From positions 4,657,058 to 4,721,057 of the forward strand of contig JAKJHU010000030.1 in NCBI GenBank assembly GCA_022316685.1: a stretch of 64,000 bases of DNA, in the 5' to 3' direction. The first letter of the stretch is position 1. Each line of letters opens with the position of its first letter. Of this stretch, positions 48,501 through 57,869 are shown one piece after another. This DNA comes from Progne subis subis (Eukaryota > Chordata > Aves > Passeriformes > Hirundinidae). Under the pieces are notes generated by a model. It was given only the letters and a program-made list of their open reading frames with translations. It did not search any database and had not been told where the DNA came from. The translations under genes and the position numbers were made by a program.

Positions 48501-50776
48501 TACATGCTTTACAGAGTGCAGCTGTGAAATAGCAGTTTTGGTTTTGAAATCTCTGCTCCTTGGGTAGCCTCTGGGGTTCTGGTGGCAGAGGTCTGTGGTC
48601 AGCAGATGTGCTGGCTGCTCCTGTGCTGGTCCTAAAGTTAGAGGTCTGAAAAATGAAATCCTACCCTAAAGAGCAAGGGTAAAACATATGTAGGATCTTA
48701 CAAAAGAAACACAGGATGTAACGTTATGTACAGGATCAAAACGTTGGCTTTGCACAGTTCTGGGTAGAATTAGGTGATGAAAGGATTTTCTCAGTCATCT
48801 GATATTTTTGGATTGTAGCTTTGCTGGTTGTTTAAGAATTCTTTTTCCCCTTTTAATTTAAAAATGTATTGTTAAAATACATAGTTACCAGTCTGTAGAG
48901 TGATAGTGTAATTTGATAATGTAATTTCAGAATGTGGTATAATGGAAGTTGCAATTATTAATATAGGAAAAAGAAATGTTCTTGAAGTACTTCAGGTTGT
49001 CACGAGCTCGTGGGATTTTATGTAACCGGCACAAGCTGGTATAGTGATAGTTAAGCTCTGAGTTGCAACAAACAAAGGGACCTGGAAAGTGTTTAGAGGA
49101 GGTTTGTGAAGTGACCACATAGTTCAGAGACCAGCTAACTACAGTGCTGGCCCTGGTGATGCACTTTTTTTCTAGGGGTGATGCAGGAAGCATTTATGTT
49201 TGCTGTTGTATTTACAAGTGCCCCTGTGGAGAGGCTCCCCTCAGCTGTTGTAGTACAAGGTAGTTCCATGAAAAGAGACTGCAAAAAAAACCCCAAAAAA
49301 TTACCATCATTATTCAGTGTTAATCAAGCTATAATTATATAAAAGACAGGTTTCTCCCTTGATTCTAAGGATTATTGAAAAATATGTCTATAAGCCAAAT
49401 GCCATATTTTCCAAAAATTACTAATCTCCTGTTCTATGCAATGCAGTATCTTCAGACTTCTCAAGAGACTTAGGCATTGAGACACTCTGTTCAGCAAATT
49501 TTAGTCACGTTATACTAATTTCACAACTCTTGATGGCTTGAAATAGATTTTAGTAAATGTAGTTGGACCCATAGCTAATTTTTAGTGCCTGATTCATGAA
49601 ACTTGATAGAGGCTGCAGTCTCAGGAGAAGTTAACTGGATAGTGAGGCAGTTTATCCATGCTGAGTCTTGTCTTTCCAAAGCAAGACTCGGAACAACAAC
49701 CTGCTCTAGCTGCCATGTGCCTGTACTGCCCTGGAAGCACAGCAGAGAAATGAAACAGGAGTGTCTGCTGCCTTGTCTGCAGTTGTCCTGTCTTCTGGAA
49801 CTTCACATTTAATGCATGTGTAGAGTCCTCCTTTCTCCCAGTGCTCTCCGGGGGTGAGGCCACAGTGCAGTGCCAAGCAGTGAAAAGGAGGTGTGGAAAA
49901 CACCCTTTTGACTGTGAGCCCCTAAAGGTGAATTAGAGAGCTCCTGTTCTGGGGGCCGTGTGATGTGGAGGGACGTGGGTGCTTTTTTTTTATGAAGAGC
50001 AAGCAGACTGCCAGCTTTAATCCAATGATCTGATGGATAAATGCAGCTTACGAAGTTTCAGGTTATCTCCGTGTCCACATTAAGTGATGTGTTGCCACTT
50101 TGTTTGTGAAGGTGACTGAACCTGATGAAAGGGAAGAGAGGCAGTTCGCTACAGCAGGAGGTGCTGAGACTCCGCATGTTCCAAAGCGAGCGCCCCGGAC
50201 AGCCTCTGGGAAACTCCGCGTTTCGGAGCCATCCAACGCTTACGACTTCGGTCAGATCATAAATGCAGTCAATGCCAGTAAGGATAAAGCTGCTTGCGCA
50301 GATCTCTTGACAATCACCGATCCAAAAACGTTGCCAGTGCTGCTAAGTAACAAACTTGAAGGAGAAATCCTTCTGATTTTTATCCAGTCATTGGAACATT
50401 ATGTAGCTGGAAAAGATCCTGGCCTTGCATATCAGCACCTTTTCTACTTAAGCAAAGCAGAAAGATTTAAGGTAAGAACCTAGACTGACTGAATTGTCTG
50501 TACTTAAATTGCACAAAATCTAAAGGAATTTTTCATATCTTCAAAGGAAAAAATACTGTGACTTTCGTATCTCTGTTAGATACTATGATTTTCAGTCCAC
50601 CTGTGCTGATTATAAAATAATTTGTTTGGGTTTTTTTTTTTCAGGTGGTGCTGGCCCTTCTTAGCAGAAATGAAAAAGAAGAGGTACAGCAACTGTTTGA
50701 CTTACTTTCAGAAAGCCAGAGTGATCAGTACTCGTTGGAAGATCTTGAGAGCCTTAAAAAGGTTTATGAACTTTAA
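15413..50776 (+). CDS. SPAG1: SPAG1 (DNAAF13), dynein arm assembly TPR co-chaperone, 18 coding exons
   Basis: Cytoplasmic scaffold that recruits HSP70/HSP90 for pre-assembly of axonemal dynein arms; loss in humans causes primary ciliary dyskinesia (established knowledge). Splicing the 18 exons listed separately gives 2,886 nt, 961 residues plus stop, with every junction in phase; the human protein is about 926. Order: a conserved N-terminal region (residues 1-165), TPR block 1 (about 217-319), a long acidic/basic disordered linker with an alanine run (320-479), TPR block 2 (about 480-594), TPR block 3 (about 664-775) and an RPAP3-like C-terminal domain (about 838-950). Each TPR block keeps the KxxGN, N and KxxxR carboxylate-clamp pattern that binds chaperone EEVD tails; block 1 reads KALMRH, with the clamp Arg kept. 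The start is supported by an alignable N-terminus (GTTKTYQIPISHLDYKFIEK). Confidence 0.97.
16113..16272 (+). CDS. SPAG1: SPAG1 coding exon 2 (residues 47-100)
   Basis: Acceptor gcattttaaag. Encodes SGEEGCYPEL, then LDPRSRALRKDKPAAT and FTAEEWEAI, all recognisable SPAG1 N-terminal sequence. Donor gtacag; phase 0. Confidence 0.95.
16602..16727 (+). CDS. SPAG1: SPAG1 coding exon 3 (residues 101-142)
   Basis: Acceptor tttattttcag, donor gtatct. Encodes SWLTEINEDDKKS and DNLPPVR; the latter is shared with mammals. Phase 0 at both ends. Confidence 0.93.
16728..21342 (+). other. SPAG1: SPAG1 intron (4.6 kb) between coding exons 3 and 4
   Basis: The largest SPAG1 intron. Non-coding, with T/G-rich tracts near 17,900-17,950 and (TTTC)-type simple sequence near 18,566-18,590. 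Reading frames up to about 100 residues are isolated and not protein-like. Confidence 0.6.
21343..21410 (+). CDS. SPAG1: SPAG1 coding exon 4 (residues 143-165)
   Basis: Acceptor tttctcttctag, donor gtatgt. Encodes a lysine-rich NKKMQNKQRSKKN then PRDYSEWDK, aligning with human PRDYAEWDK. Ends in phase 2. Confidence 0.93.
21411..23241 (+). other. SPAG1: SPAG1 intron between coding exons 4 and 5
   Basis: AT-rich intron; no repeat or gene recognised. Confidence 0.6.
23242..23360 (+). CDS. SPAG1: SPAG1 coding exon 5 (residues 165-205)
   Basis: Acceptor attaattaaag, donor gtaatg. Encodes FDVEKECSKIDED, well conserved with mammals, then a more variable stretch. Ends in phase 1. Confidence 0.93.
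23842..23947 (+). CDS. SPAG1: SPAG1 coding exon 6 (residues 205-240), start of TPR block 1
   Basis: Acceptor ttttttgctag, donor gtgagt. Encodes MTKKEKIFIATREKEKGNEA, then GDYMEAVTYYTR, the first TPR A/B helices with K219/N223 of the clamp. Ends in phase 2. Confidence 0.95.
23948..26164 (+). other. SPAG1: SPAG1 intron between coding exons 6 and 7
   Basis: Non-coding intron with a short GT-rich run near 24,680-24,695 and T-rich tracts near 24,763-24,785. No mobile element recognised. Confidence 0.6.
26165..26295 (+). CDS. SPAG1: SPAG1 coding exon 7 (residues 240-284), TPR block 1
   Basis: Acceptor ttttgttttag, donor gtgaag. Encodes AAAYNNKAQAEIKLQDWDSA then LQDCEKVLDMEPGNIKA, the second TPR. 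Ends in phase 1. Confidence 0.96.
26913..27019 (+). CDS. SPAG1: SPAG1 coding exon 8 (residues 284-319), TPR block 1 end
   Basis: Acceptor cttttgtag, donor gtaaag. Encodes LMRHATVHSHLQNYQAALED and LHKVLSVEPQN, the third TPR. The clamp arginine in KALMR is retained, but the next residue is His where I recall Arg in human. Ends in phase 0. Confidence 0.95.
28461..29127. mobile_element. Solo endogenous retrovirus LTR with 5-bp target-site duplication
   Basis: A 667-bp element that begins TGTCTTGG and ends CCTAGGACA, so it has TG...CA ends with near-inverted termini. The 5 bases GGAAC occur immediately before (28,456-28,460) and after (29,128-29,132), a perfect target-site duplication. No internal gag, pol or env sequence is present, so it is a solo LTR left by recombination. 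A 5-bp duplication is typical of class III (ERVL-type) avian elements. An AATAAA lies near 28,651 on the plus strand, but orientation is not certain. Confidence 0.87.
29397..29452 (+). repeat. Short CR1 3'-end remnant
   Basis: 'gttggacttgatcttaaag' followed by 'gtctcttccagcctggatgattc' is the CR1 3' terminal motif. Only about 55 bases are recognisable. Confidence 0.7.
30094..30256 (+). CDS. SPAG1: SPAG1 coding exon 9 (residues 320-374), linker
   Basis: Acceptor ctctgttgtag, donor gtaatg. Encodes KSLLEIEEKLEG, then KKILIQEIEDSDSGEGRG, matching human VIQEIENSEDEEG in style, followed by an acidic disordered stretch. Ends in phase 1. Confidence 0.94.
30257..34051 (+). other. SPAG1: SPAG1 intron (3.8 kb), CpG-rich at its 3' end
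   Basis: Between coding exons 9 and 10. It contains five tandem ATTCT units at 32,119-32,143. The last ~300 bases before the acceptor turn abruptly CpG-rich (see the 33,900-34,165 entry). Confidence 0.65.
32119..32143 (+). repeat. Pentanucleotide (ATTCT)5 microsatellite
   Basis: Five perfect ATTCT units in a SPAG1 intron. Confidence 0.9.
33900..34165 (+). promoter_or_regulatory. SPAG1: CpG-rich segment, candidate internal SPAG1 promoter
   Basis: A local GC/CpG island straddling the intron 3' end and the start of coding exon 10, unlike all other internal SPAG1 exons. The reading frame stays open upstream of the acceptor from an ATG at 33,967, and the exon has its own ATG (M386) at 34,087 in a good context (gcgATGG). 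A transcript starting here would encode TPR blocks 2 and 3 and the C-terminal domain. Inference only. Confidence 0.4.
34052..34465 (+). CDS. SPAG1: SPAG1 coding exon 10 (residues 374-512), linker and TPR block 2 start
   Basis: Acceptor cgccctcgcag, donor gtgagt. The 5' half is CpG-rich and encodes six alanines, then M386GNAHRKSRGRGGGKA, aligning with human CVMGN, followed by a charged disordered stretch. The 3' half encodes KLKSEGNELFKSGQFGEAVL, the first TPR of block 2. Ends in phase 1. The 207-residue antisense frame over it is a shadow. Confidence 0.94.
34859..34958 (+). CDS. SPAG1: SPAG1 coding exon 11 (residues 512-545), TPR block 2
   Basis: Acceptor actgcttttag, donor gtaaat. Encodes PEDLSILYSNRAACYLKEGN then CIQDCNR, nearly identical to human. 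Ends in phase 2. Confidence 0.97.
34959..37026 (+). other. SPAG1: SPAG1 intron between coding exons 11 and 12
   Basis: Contains a diverged CR1-like fragment near 36,205-36,300; otherwise AT-rich and non-coding. Confidence 0.6.
36205..36300 (+). repeat. Diverged CR1-like fragment
   Basis: 'gattgcccagagatgctggg' and 'ttttcaggcccaggtatgttg' resemble the CR1 3' segment (gctgcccagagaggttgtgg, ttcaaggccaggttgga). Degenerate, moderate support only. Confidence 0.5.
37027..37179 (+). CDS. SPAG1: SPAG1 coding exon 12 (residues 545-596), TPR block 2 end
   Basis: Acceptor tttgttttcccag, donor gtaacc. Encodes ALELQPFALKPLLRRAMA and YIDYKTVLQID, the last TPR of the block with clamp K/R in KPLLRR. Ends in phase 2. 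Confidence 0.97.
37180..41050 (+). other. SPAG1: SPAG1 intron (3.9 kb) between coding exons 12 and 13
   Basis: Holds two copies of a perfect palindrome (37,675-37,696 and 37,709-37,724), a run of 24 T at 38,560-38,583 and T/A-rich tracts near 40,690-40,730. No gene or mobile element recognised. Confidence 0.6.
37675..37724. repeat. Duplicated palindrome
   Basis: A 22-base perfect palindrome centred on AAGTATTAATACTT at 37,675-37,696. The 16-base core CAAGTATTAATACTTG is repeated at 37,709-37,724. Confidence 0.9.
41051..41223 (+). CDS. SPAG1: SPAG1 coding exon 13 (residues 596-654)
   Basis: Acceptor tctttttcag, donor gtatgt. Encodes TLIDQDGPSWREKLPPIPVV, conserved with human MELDGPNWREKLSPIP, then a variable linker. 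Ends in phase 1. Confidence 0.95.
41224..43739 (+). other. SPAG1: SPAG1 intron hosting an antisense CR1
   Basis: Between coding exons 13 and 14. Apart from the CR1 at about 41,500-42,010 it has T-rich (42,189-42,205) and A-rich (43,179-43,194) tracts and no recognised gene. Confidence 0.6.
41500..42012 (-). repeat. CR1 LINE fragment, minus orientation
   Basis: The reverse complement of CR1 ORF2 3' region: 'ccacttccctggggagctg' , 'tccagtgccaaccaccctctg', 'tttcctccaggctgaacaga', 'ctcagccactcctcatacat', 'cagcactcgaggagaggctg'. Frames are broken. It is opposite in orientation to SPAG1. Confidence 0.9.
43740..43881 (+). CDS. SPAG1: SPAG1 coding exon 14 (residues 654-701), TPR block 3 start
   Basis: Acceptor gtgctgtag, donor gtaaag. 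Encodes FKRLKNEGNDFVKMGQYEEA then KYSECMKLN and VYTNR, the first TPR with clamp K665/N669. Ends in phase 2. Confidence 0.97.
44775..44901 (+). CDS. SPAG1: SPAG1 coding exon 15 (residues 701-743), TPR block 3
   Basis: Acceptor ttctgtgttag, donor gtgagg. Encodes ALCFLKLYKYEEAKRDCDHV, then VKAFYRRALAYKGLQ. Ends in phase 0. Confidence 0.97.
44902..48055 (+). other. SPAG1: SPAG1 intron (3.2 kb) with an unrecognised open-frame cluster
   Basis: Non-coding for SPAG1. 45,076-45,990 contains several overlapping moderate reading frames on both strands that I cannot assign; an old retrocopy or repeat is possible. T-runs occur at 47,311-47,323 and 47,346-47,363. Confidence 0.55.
48056..48220 (+). CDS. 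SPAG1: SPAG1 coding exon 16 (residues 744-798), TPR block 3 end
   Basis: Acceptor ctgcttacag. Encodes NYQASVDDFNKVLLIDPN, EAQKELEEVTQLL and the KKITIQE motif that matches human KIEIQE. The donor GAG|gtggtg is weak but is the one that keeps the conserved QE-V junction with exon 17. Confidence 0.94.
48221..50111 (+). other. SPAG1: SPAG1 intron between coding exons 16 and 17
   Basis: Non-coding intron with no recognised repeat or gene. Isolated frames up to about 90 residues are not protein-like. Confidence 0.6.
50112..50471 (+). CDS. SPAG1: SPAG1 coding exon 17 (residues 799-918), C-terminal domain
   Basis: Acceptor ttgtgaag, donor gtaaga. After a variable 40-residue start it encodes NAYDFGQIINAVNASKD, LLSNKLEGEILLIFIQSLEH and YQHLFYLSKAERFK, the RPAP3/SPAG1-type C-terminal helical domain that in RPAP3 contacts RUVBL AAA+ ATPases. 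CpG and G/C content are higher than in flanking introns. Ends in phase 0. Confidence 0.96.
50645..50776 (+). CDS. SPAG1: SPAG1 coding exon 18 (residues 919-961 and stop)
   Basis: Acceptor tttttttttcag. Encodes VVLALLSRNEKEEVQQLFDL and ends LESLKKVYEL then TAA, matching the human C-terminus (…LKRQYEL). Confidence 0.96.
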   Translation: MVLALLSRNEKEEVQQLFDLLSESQSDQYSLEDLESLKKVYEL

Positions 50777-51390
50777 GAAGTTAAAGTTTATTGGCTGCAT
50801 GCATATAATTCACGTTAGAAGGCGAATGAATGAACTCTGCAGACTTGCCTGGGTTCAACTGGGTCTTTACCTGGACTGCTGGAATTCTATTTTATTGTGA
50901 CAGAATATGCACATTTAAAACTTGCTGCTCTTTTCTTCTTGTAGTTGTATACATCTCTAGAATTTAATGCCCATCTGTGTTCAGTAATGAAAATAATTTC
51001 ATTTGGCATACTGATTTTATTTAGATTCAGAAAAATATATTTTACATTATATCTGCAAAGTGAAATACCTTGATGGTACAGTAGGTAAATACACATTTAG
51101 TCATCACTTGTTACATCATTTTGTGAGTTCCATGTTCTTGTGATAAAGAAGTGTCTTCAAGATAAATGGGTCAGTTACTTTTAGCAGTAACTTTGCTAAA
51201 ATGAGTTTACAGAAAGTATTAACACTTTTCAGAAAACTCCTGTGGCCATCTGTTTGTTCACTATTCCTGGTGTGTACAAAAGAGATTGAAGTATTTCGGC
51301 TCAATACATCTTAACAGAAAAGGTGAAGGAATTATATATGAGCTTGTCCTGGGAACAGTTATTAAATGGATGGGTGTGTTTTTAACGAGT
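50777..51390 (+). terminator. SPAG1: SPAG1 3' UTR and likely polyadenylation region
   Basis: No AATAAA follows the stop for several hundred bases. The best candidate is ATTAAA at 51,361-51,366, followed at once by the GT-rich tggatgggtgtgttttt. The end is approximate. Confidence 0.5.
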
Positions 51391-54300
51391 AACTTTTAGT
51401 GCACAGAGAATTTTTTCCTGTGTGTGCAGGAGGATGGCTGGTTTTCTGACTTTTTTTGGGCAGTGACAGAAGAACAGATGGCTGCACTTCACAATAGAAC
51501 TATTTAACTCTTAGTTTTGTAATCAGATTATTTAAAATACCAGCTATTTCTGTTTACAGATATATTTATAAAACTAAAACAATTTTTTTGGACCAGTATG
51601 ATTTTTTATTTTTTTTTTTAAATTTCAGGCATTACTTATGTTTTATATTTGATTCTGACAAAGTTCCTTCAAAGGTGAAGCTATTAAATTTTTCAGATAT
51701 GCCGATGCCTTCTTTGCACAGGTGATATAAATGTATATCAGATTCACTTAGCACTGCAGAAATACCATTAAAAAGGTTGTTCTAATGAAAATTTTTCTCA
51801 GGTGTATATTAATTGATAAAGTTTTTTTTCTTGAAAAGTACAGTTACGACTTCTTTTCTGCTTCAGTACACTTTAGGCTTACAATTCTGGATACAATATG
51901 GATTATGAATTTCAGCTTGGAGTGCCAAGAAGGAGGGGTTTAATTCCTTAAAGCATCATTAGTACAACTTCTTCAGTAATTAACGGGTTTTCACTTTGTG
52001 TATGTGTCATCTCCTGAGATTAAGGCAGACCCTGAACTTTGGTTGGTTGAGGATGTAAAACACCAGCAGTGCCTGCAGTCATTTTGGTGATGATCCTGCC
52101 TCATTCAGGTTTCATTGAGATTGGCTACTTTATTTTAGTCAGAATTTGGGAAGTCAGCATTTAGTCAGCATTTTGGGACAGGCAGAACAATTTCTAAAGG
52201 CACAGAACTAAGAAATGTAAGGGACTGTACTGCTGGTTTGGCCTGAACAGCTCAAGCTAAGGGCACCAGTCTTCAAAACTGAAGGGGCAGCTTTAGACCT
52301 CTGGAAGGCATTTCAGGGGCAGGGGATGCAGAATGGAATGTCTTTGGGTGTGGATTTCACCATTTATTTTGACAGGTGGGGGCTGCCTAAGTCTGTTCCT
52401 CTTGCCTTAGCCTGGGAAACTGCGGGAGAAATGTCTGCAGCCCCCAGCAGCTGCAGCTGAACAGCAAGCGTGGGGTCAGCTGCAGCGACACTGTCCTTGG
52501 CCAGGTGAGGCCGAGCGGCTTCTGCACAGAGGCAGCCACAGCAGCCCAGATGTGGCACTGGAGCAGCTGCAGTCCAAAAGCAGCTCTGCTCACACGGGAC
52601 CTGCTGCAAACTGCGGTTTGTGTCCTGTCTGTGTAGTGGTCAGCAGGAGCCGCCACAGAGCTGAATTACTACTGCTTTCCTCGCTGCTGGGCAGTCCCCA
52701 TCCTTCCCACTGAACACTCCCATATTTTAAATCTTGTTTCTGCTCTGTGCTTGGCCTTTATGCTGCTTTTTTGTTTACCTCTGCCCTCCATAATCATCAT
52801 CTCTTCTGCAGCTTTGGGTGCTCTGCCAGGCAAAGGTAGGACTGTAGCTGCCACCTCAGCACTGCAGTGCCCAGCCTCAGTGTGGACACAGCACCCAGAA
52901 ACAACAGAGTGGGCAAAAGGGGGGGAGCAAGAGCACCCCAGATGTCTGACCTGGCTATTGTGGCAGGGACACCTCAATCCCAGCATGGTGTTATGCTCGT
53001 GGCTTGTCACTCACCCCCTCAGTGTCAACATCCACCTCTAAAAACAAACCAACCACACCCAACAGCAGGGGGAGAGCACTGGTCCTGCAGGTGCTGGGAG
53101 TAGGGGAGTGAATGTGACCCTGCAGTGGCAGTAATGCAGCCAGTCACACACGGATGTGTCCTGAACAGCCAGGCTGAGCAGGCCTGCAGAGACCCAGCTG
53201 CTTCTGGACACACATCCCTGGTTTTCACACAGATGACAGCAAGATTCTGTAGCCACTAAAAATGCACCCTGTTGTTATTTTGGTAGTTTCTAAGTATTTT
53301 TGACAGTTTTTGAGAAGCCAGCTCCAGGCTGACAGGTGCTACCACCGCTGAGTTTCAGCATGGCAGGGTTGCGTCCCTGGCCAAAGTCACTGTACCACAG
53401 GGCCACCACTCTTCCCGCGCTCCCTGCAGAGTGGTGAGAGCCCAGTTACTGGCAAACACACTCCTTGCCCTTATATGGGATGTATTTCCACTCTCCAGAA
53501 CCTGTTCTGCTTTACATAATCCAGCTGCACCAATCCAGGCTACTCCTGTGGCTGCCAGGCCTTTCAGAAGACTTTGACTTGTTCATTACATTAAACAAAG
53601 TAATATTGAACAGCAGAGAACAAAGCTGCTTCCGCAGTGTAAATCAAGATTTGTGACCCAAGTCAGTGTGACTCTGCTCAGCAACTGTGAGCTGCAGCGA
53701 CCCCTGGGACAAAGGGCCGGCAGCTGGAGCAGGGGCTGACCCTGGCTGGCTTAGGGGGGTGAATTATCACCGACCCCCGAGTCCTCACTCCTTCCCTGGT
53801 CACCTGCCTGGGCCCGCCCCTAGGGCATGGAACACATTTCAGTGTAGACACAGCCTCCAGCTGTGGCAGTGCCATTTTCTTGCAACCCTGTGCCACTTCT
53901 CAGTTGCTCCTTGCTAAATGTCACCCTCTTTTAAACTGTCAGAGGGACATGCCAGTGGTTTTCCTTGTAAGCAAGAGGGATTATGAGGGGATAAAGAGCT
54001 CCTCACACAGAATGCTGTGCTCAGAAAGTTCTGGAGAATGCAGCCTGTGAGCAAAGGGAAGCTCGAGCCCATGCGACCCCATCAGCACAGGGCTGGTGCC
54101 TAAACACAACCACTACAGTTTAGGTTGTTGGGAATTTTAATGCCCTTAATGTCGAGATGGAATCAAAAATGGTCCCTTTGTAAAGCCAGCTCACAGGATC
54201 TGGTGCAAGAAGAGCTGTACCTGGCAGAGTGCTGGGTCTGCCCCCCCAAAACGTTTCCTGCTGGTCCCTGTGTGCTGGCAGGTGCTGAGACGGTCACATC

Positions 54301-56329
54301 TCAGAGATACTGAGTTACCTGGCCTGGCACGAGCGAGGGGTGACAGCAGATTCATCTCCAGAGCCTCTGCCAAAACCTGGGGTTGTGTTCAGCACAGGAA
54401 TGCAGCGTCACCCCTGAGGCTGTGGATCAAACTCCTCCTTTCCCTCCAGACCAGCTTTGATTACCAAGTACCTCACAGCCACTTTTCTCTGTTTCTCCTA
54501 CCCTTTAAGACCAAAGGTAACAAAGACATTGTCACCAGTCTGGGACTGTGCTTCTCACCATCATCAGGCCTGGGGGTTCTTCAATCCTCATGGAGAAACC
54601 ATTTTGCTCCCACAGCAACACCAGATTATTCCATCCAGGAAGACCAGTGTGTCACCCTTGGAACTGGCAGGACCAGTCAAGGTGGTAACTGTGCTCTGCA
54701 GATCACTGTCATTTCAGAAAGTGATTCTAAATAAACCTCAACATCACTCGCAGAAGTTTCTGTTCAAAACTGCTACAATTTCACCTGCATTAGAATATTA
54801 ATGAGTTTTAGGTTTATTAATTCTAGTACTTCTGCTTGATTATCCTTAATATGCATTATTATCCAAGAGAGTGGTGGTATTACTAAGTAGGCAACTATTT
54901 AAAAATCAATCTGAATGAATGGAAGAGATCTAAGTCAGTCAAAAAATCTTTATGCAACAGAAAAAAGTAATTAGCTCACACATGCAAGACTTTATGACAC
55001 TGATTAAATGAAAGGAATGGATGTACAAGCCTGGATGCTTCACTACAAAAAATACATGCAAACATCATGAGGAAAGCTTTTATGATGGCTTTTATCTAAT
55101 GTTGTAACTATCTCAAATAGTCTCAGATATTAAAATAAATTTCCTCAAGATCCACAACATGACATGAATTAGTCAGGTTGGCCAGGAACAATGAAAAAAA
55201 ATTCTGAAAAAGAACCACCATGTTGGGAGATCAGATGCAAACTTGATCTTTCCTGTAATTTATTTCAGTGAAAAACAAGTATTGAATTCTTACAGTAGAT
55301 CTGTAATTAAGAGAAGCATCTTCTGCATTAGTGTATGAATGGAAATGTATTTTTTTTACAGACTCAAAATTCAGTGCTGCATTGAACTTACTGGTGCTGT
55401 TAAGACTGCCTCACATATAAAATATTACCTTTGAATTGAAAAATATCACAAAATTATCAGCAAAACAGTTTTCTGCTAAAAACTTATCTCCAGAAAAAAC
55501 TTACCTGCATTTTAATGTTACCTTTTAGAGTGATGTATAAAATTATCAGATTATTTCAGAGTGACTGAAAATAACGGTATTATTTGATAAAATTTATTTA
55601 CAAGAGCTAACCATATTTCCAATTACTTCCACAGCAAAACTGAGGTCCTGAGAAATGAAGAGGTAGGTTTAAACTTGCTGAAATATCTCTTCCACCTGAC
55701 AGAAGTAAAACTTGCATATGGGTTTGGGATGAGGCAACCCAGCTTGGACTTCTGCAGTGCATCCCCGTCAGTTTTAGCTTCTCACTTCCCTGGCCTCTCG
55801 TGACGCAGGTGAGAAAAGGAGCCTGAGGAACAGGCAGTTCAGCTCAGCAAAAAACACCAGGTGTTGCCCAGAACTCCAGCCAATCTGCAGTGTCTTGGAA
55901 AGAACTCTGTGCAGGCCATGTGAACTGAGAAAAGCATCACTTTGAACAGAGAAAACCGTGTTTGAGTTCAGTCAGCGGTCTGACTTGTGCCAAGATGGTG
56001 CAGTTTTGTTTAAAGAGCTCCTGCCAGAACTGCATCCCTCTCACAAAACCATTTACTGTCCTGCCTGCCAGACAGGCAGCTCAGATTTCTGAGGCAGCTC
56101 AGATTTCTTTTCATCTTAGAGAAGGCTGAAATCTTGTACAAAATGCAACTGACTTTAGATCTTACATTTCCAAGAATCAGAGCATTCAACTTCCAAAGCA
56201 CACCTAATCAAATAAAAATATTTGAAAGCAGCAAGAGGTAAGAGCAGTCAGCACCTTACAGGAAAAAGGGCTCCCAGGGAGCATACACATTTTCTTAAGG
56301 CTGATCAGCACATTAAACAACAGACCACT
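51391..56329. other. SPAG1-RNF19A convergent intergenic region
   Basis: No gene recognised. 52.3-54.7 kb is distinctly more GC-rich than its flanks and has several frames of 60-154 residues on both strands, none of which resembles a known protein or has exon-like structure. 54.8-56.3 kb is AT-rich, with an 18-base tandem repeat near 56,077-56,110. No mobile element was identified with confidence. Confidence 0.5.
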
Positions 56330-57869
56330 AGAAGTCAGTATTTAGACATTTATTTCAGATATGCAGTTTACACGCATATTATTGAGCAAAACCAAATTGC
56401 AAATATACAAATACTGTAACAAGCATTACCAAATAACGTAACTGGCACTAGTGTTATAAGCTATTACTGAAACTGGTGAGGAGAAGTCATGGAAGAGGAC
56501 TGTAGCTTATGGCATTCTTTTCATCCAATTGAACTTCCAGTAGCACCATAATGGCAATACATGAAACACAAGACAGAACATTGTTAACTGTTATTCTAAG
56601 ATTCACAACTTGTTTTTGTTTTCATTTTAGTGAATTACTTAGCAAAAAAATGTTAACAGTGCGGGCGCTTTGGCCAACTTCAGCTTGTGTTCAGCTGTAC
56701 GTCTTCCATACGCAAAAGAAAAAGAAAAAAGCCAGCATATTTGGAACCCATCTTTGCACTTGGGCAGTCATTGCACTGCACTTAAGATTCTGGGACTGAA
56801 GACAGGCATATCTTGCCAAGAGATGTCATGTCCACTAAAGCCTGAGTGAGTCTTTGGTAGGCCAATACCTCATTATTATATCTATGACAGTCATTTTATT
56901 CACTAGGATTTTCTTTTGTGATCCAAGGTGGCCAAAGAGGACGTTCTGGAAAACATTACAGTAAAATCCTCAAACGACCAGGCACTTCAAACCCAGTCTT
57001 TTCCAAAGGCACCAAGAATGGACGGGGCACCAATTTTCCCCCTAATGAAAGGTGACTGCATCTGCTTTTCTACAATGCTTAGAAATCACTGGATTGTTAT
57101 TTTACACTTTTTATACACTATATAGTAGCCTTATCTGCTGCATGATTGGTTGCATGAATAAATAGGTAACCCCACTGTTCTACACAGGTGATGTCTCCAT
57201 TCCACCATATATTAGGTACCAATTTCTTATGTTTTGAAATTATGTAAAAGTCATAACCCTGCTCAAAGTGTACACACATACAAACACTTCTGACACAGGC
57301 TATATCCATCTGAAGATATGAAGTTCATTCTACATGCATTCTAAATACAGTGTGTCCAGTTATGAAGCAAAATTATCATTCTGAATATTCACTGTTGAAG
57401 TATGTTTGTGTAAGTCTCTGCAGGTCTTTGCTTCCCTTAAATTTAAGAGTTCACATAAGAATGGTTTTAAGTCACTAATGCTCCGCTAACACCCTTTATC
57501 CCAAACCCCCTATTTTCCAAGTGAACAGTGCAGGACATATTATTCATTTCAGCATTTAACATATTAAGAATTTACCAATTTTTATCTAAATACACCAAGT
57601 ATACGCTTTCAAGCAAAGTTGTGGCAAAAATACAAAACACGGACGTATTTGTACTGCTGTAATGCACTTGGTTAAAGCCTTCATGTCTCTTCACACAGGT
57701 CGAAGATCCATAGGAAGTATTTTGCCTTATCAGACAAGTATATAGAAAACGCAGTTGTATCAAAACCTTGCTTCTGCTGGTCACCTGAAACTTATGGAAG
57801 TCACACGTGATTCAACCAGCTTTGACAGGGCTCTTTAGTGGCAAATATATTTTTGCAGCACTTACAGAT
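56330..57869 (-). terminator. RNF19A: RNF19A 3' UTR and polyadenylation region
   Basis: From the RNF19A stop leftward, about 1.5 kb to a minus-strand AATAAA (plus TTTATT at 56,349-56,354) followed on the minus strand by a GT-rich stretch (gtggtctgttgttt). The length is similar to what I recall for the mammalian 3' UTR. Other TTTATT matches exist closer in, so alternative sites are possible. Confidence 0.5.

Noticed and set aside
54270..54734. 154-residue plus-strand frame in the convergent intergenic region
   Set aside because: No recognisable motif, no exon signals, and it lies in a GC-rich block where such frames arise by chance.
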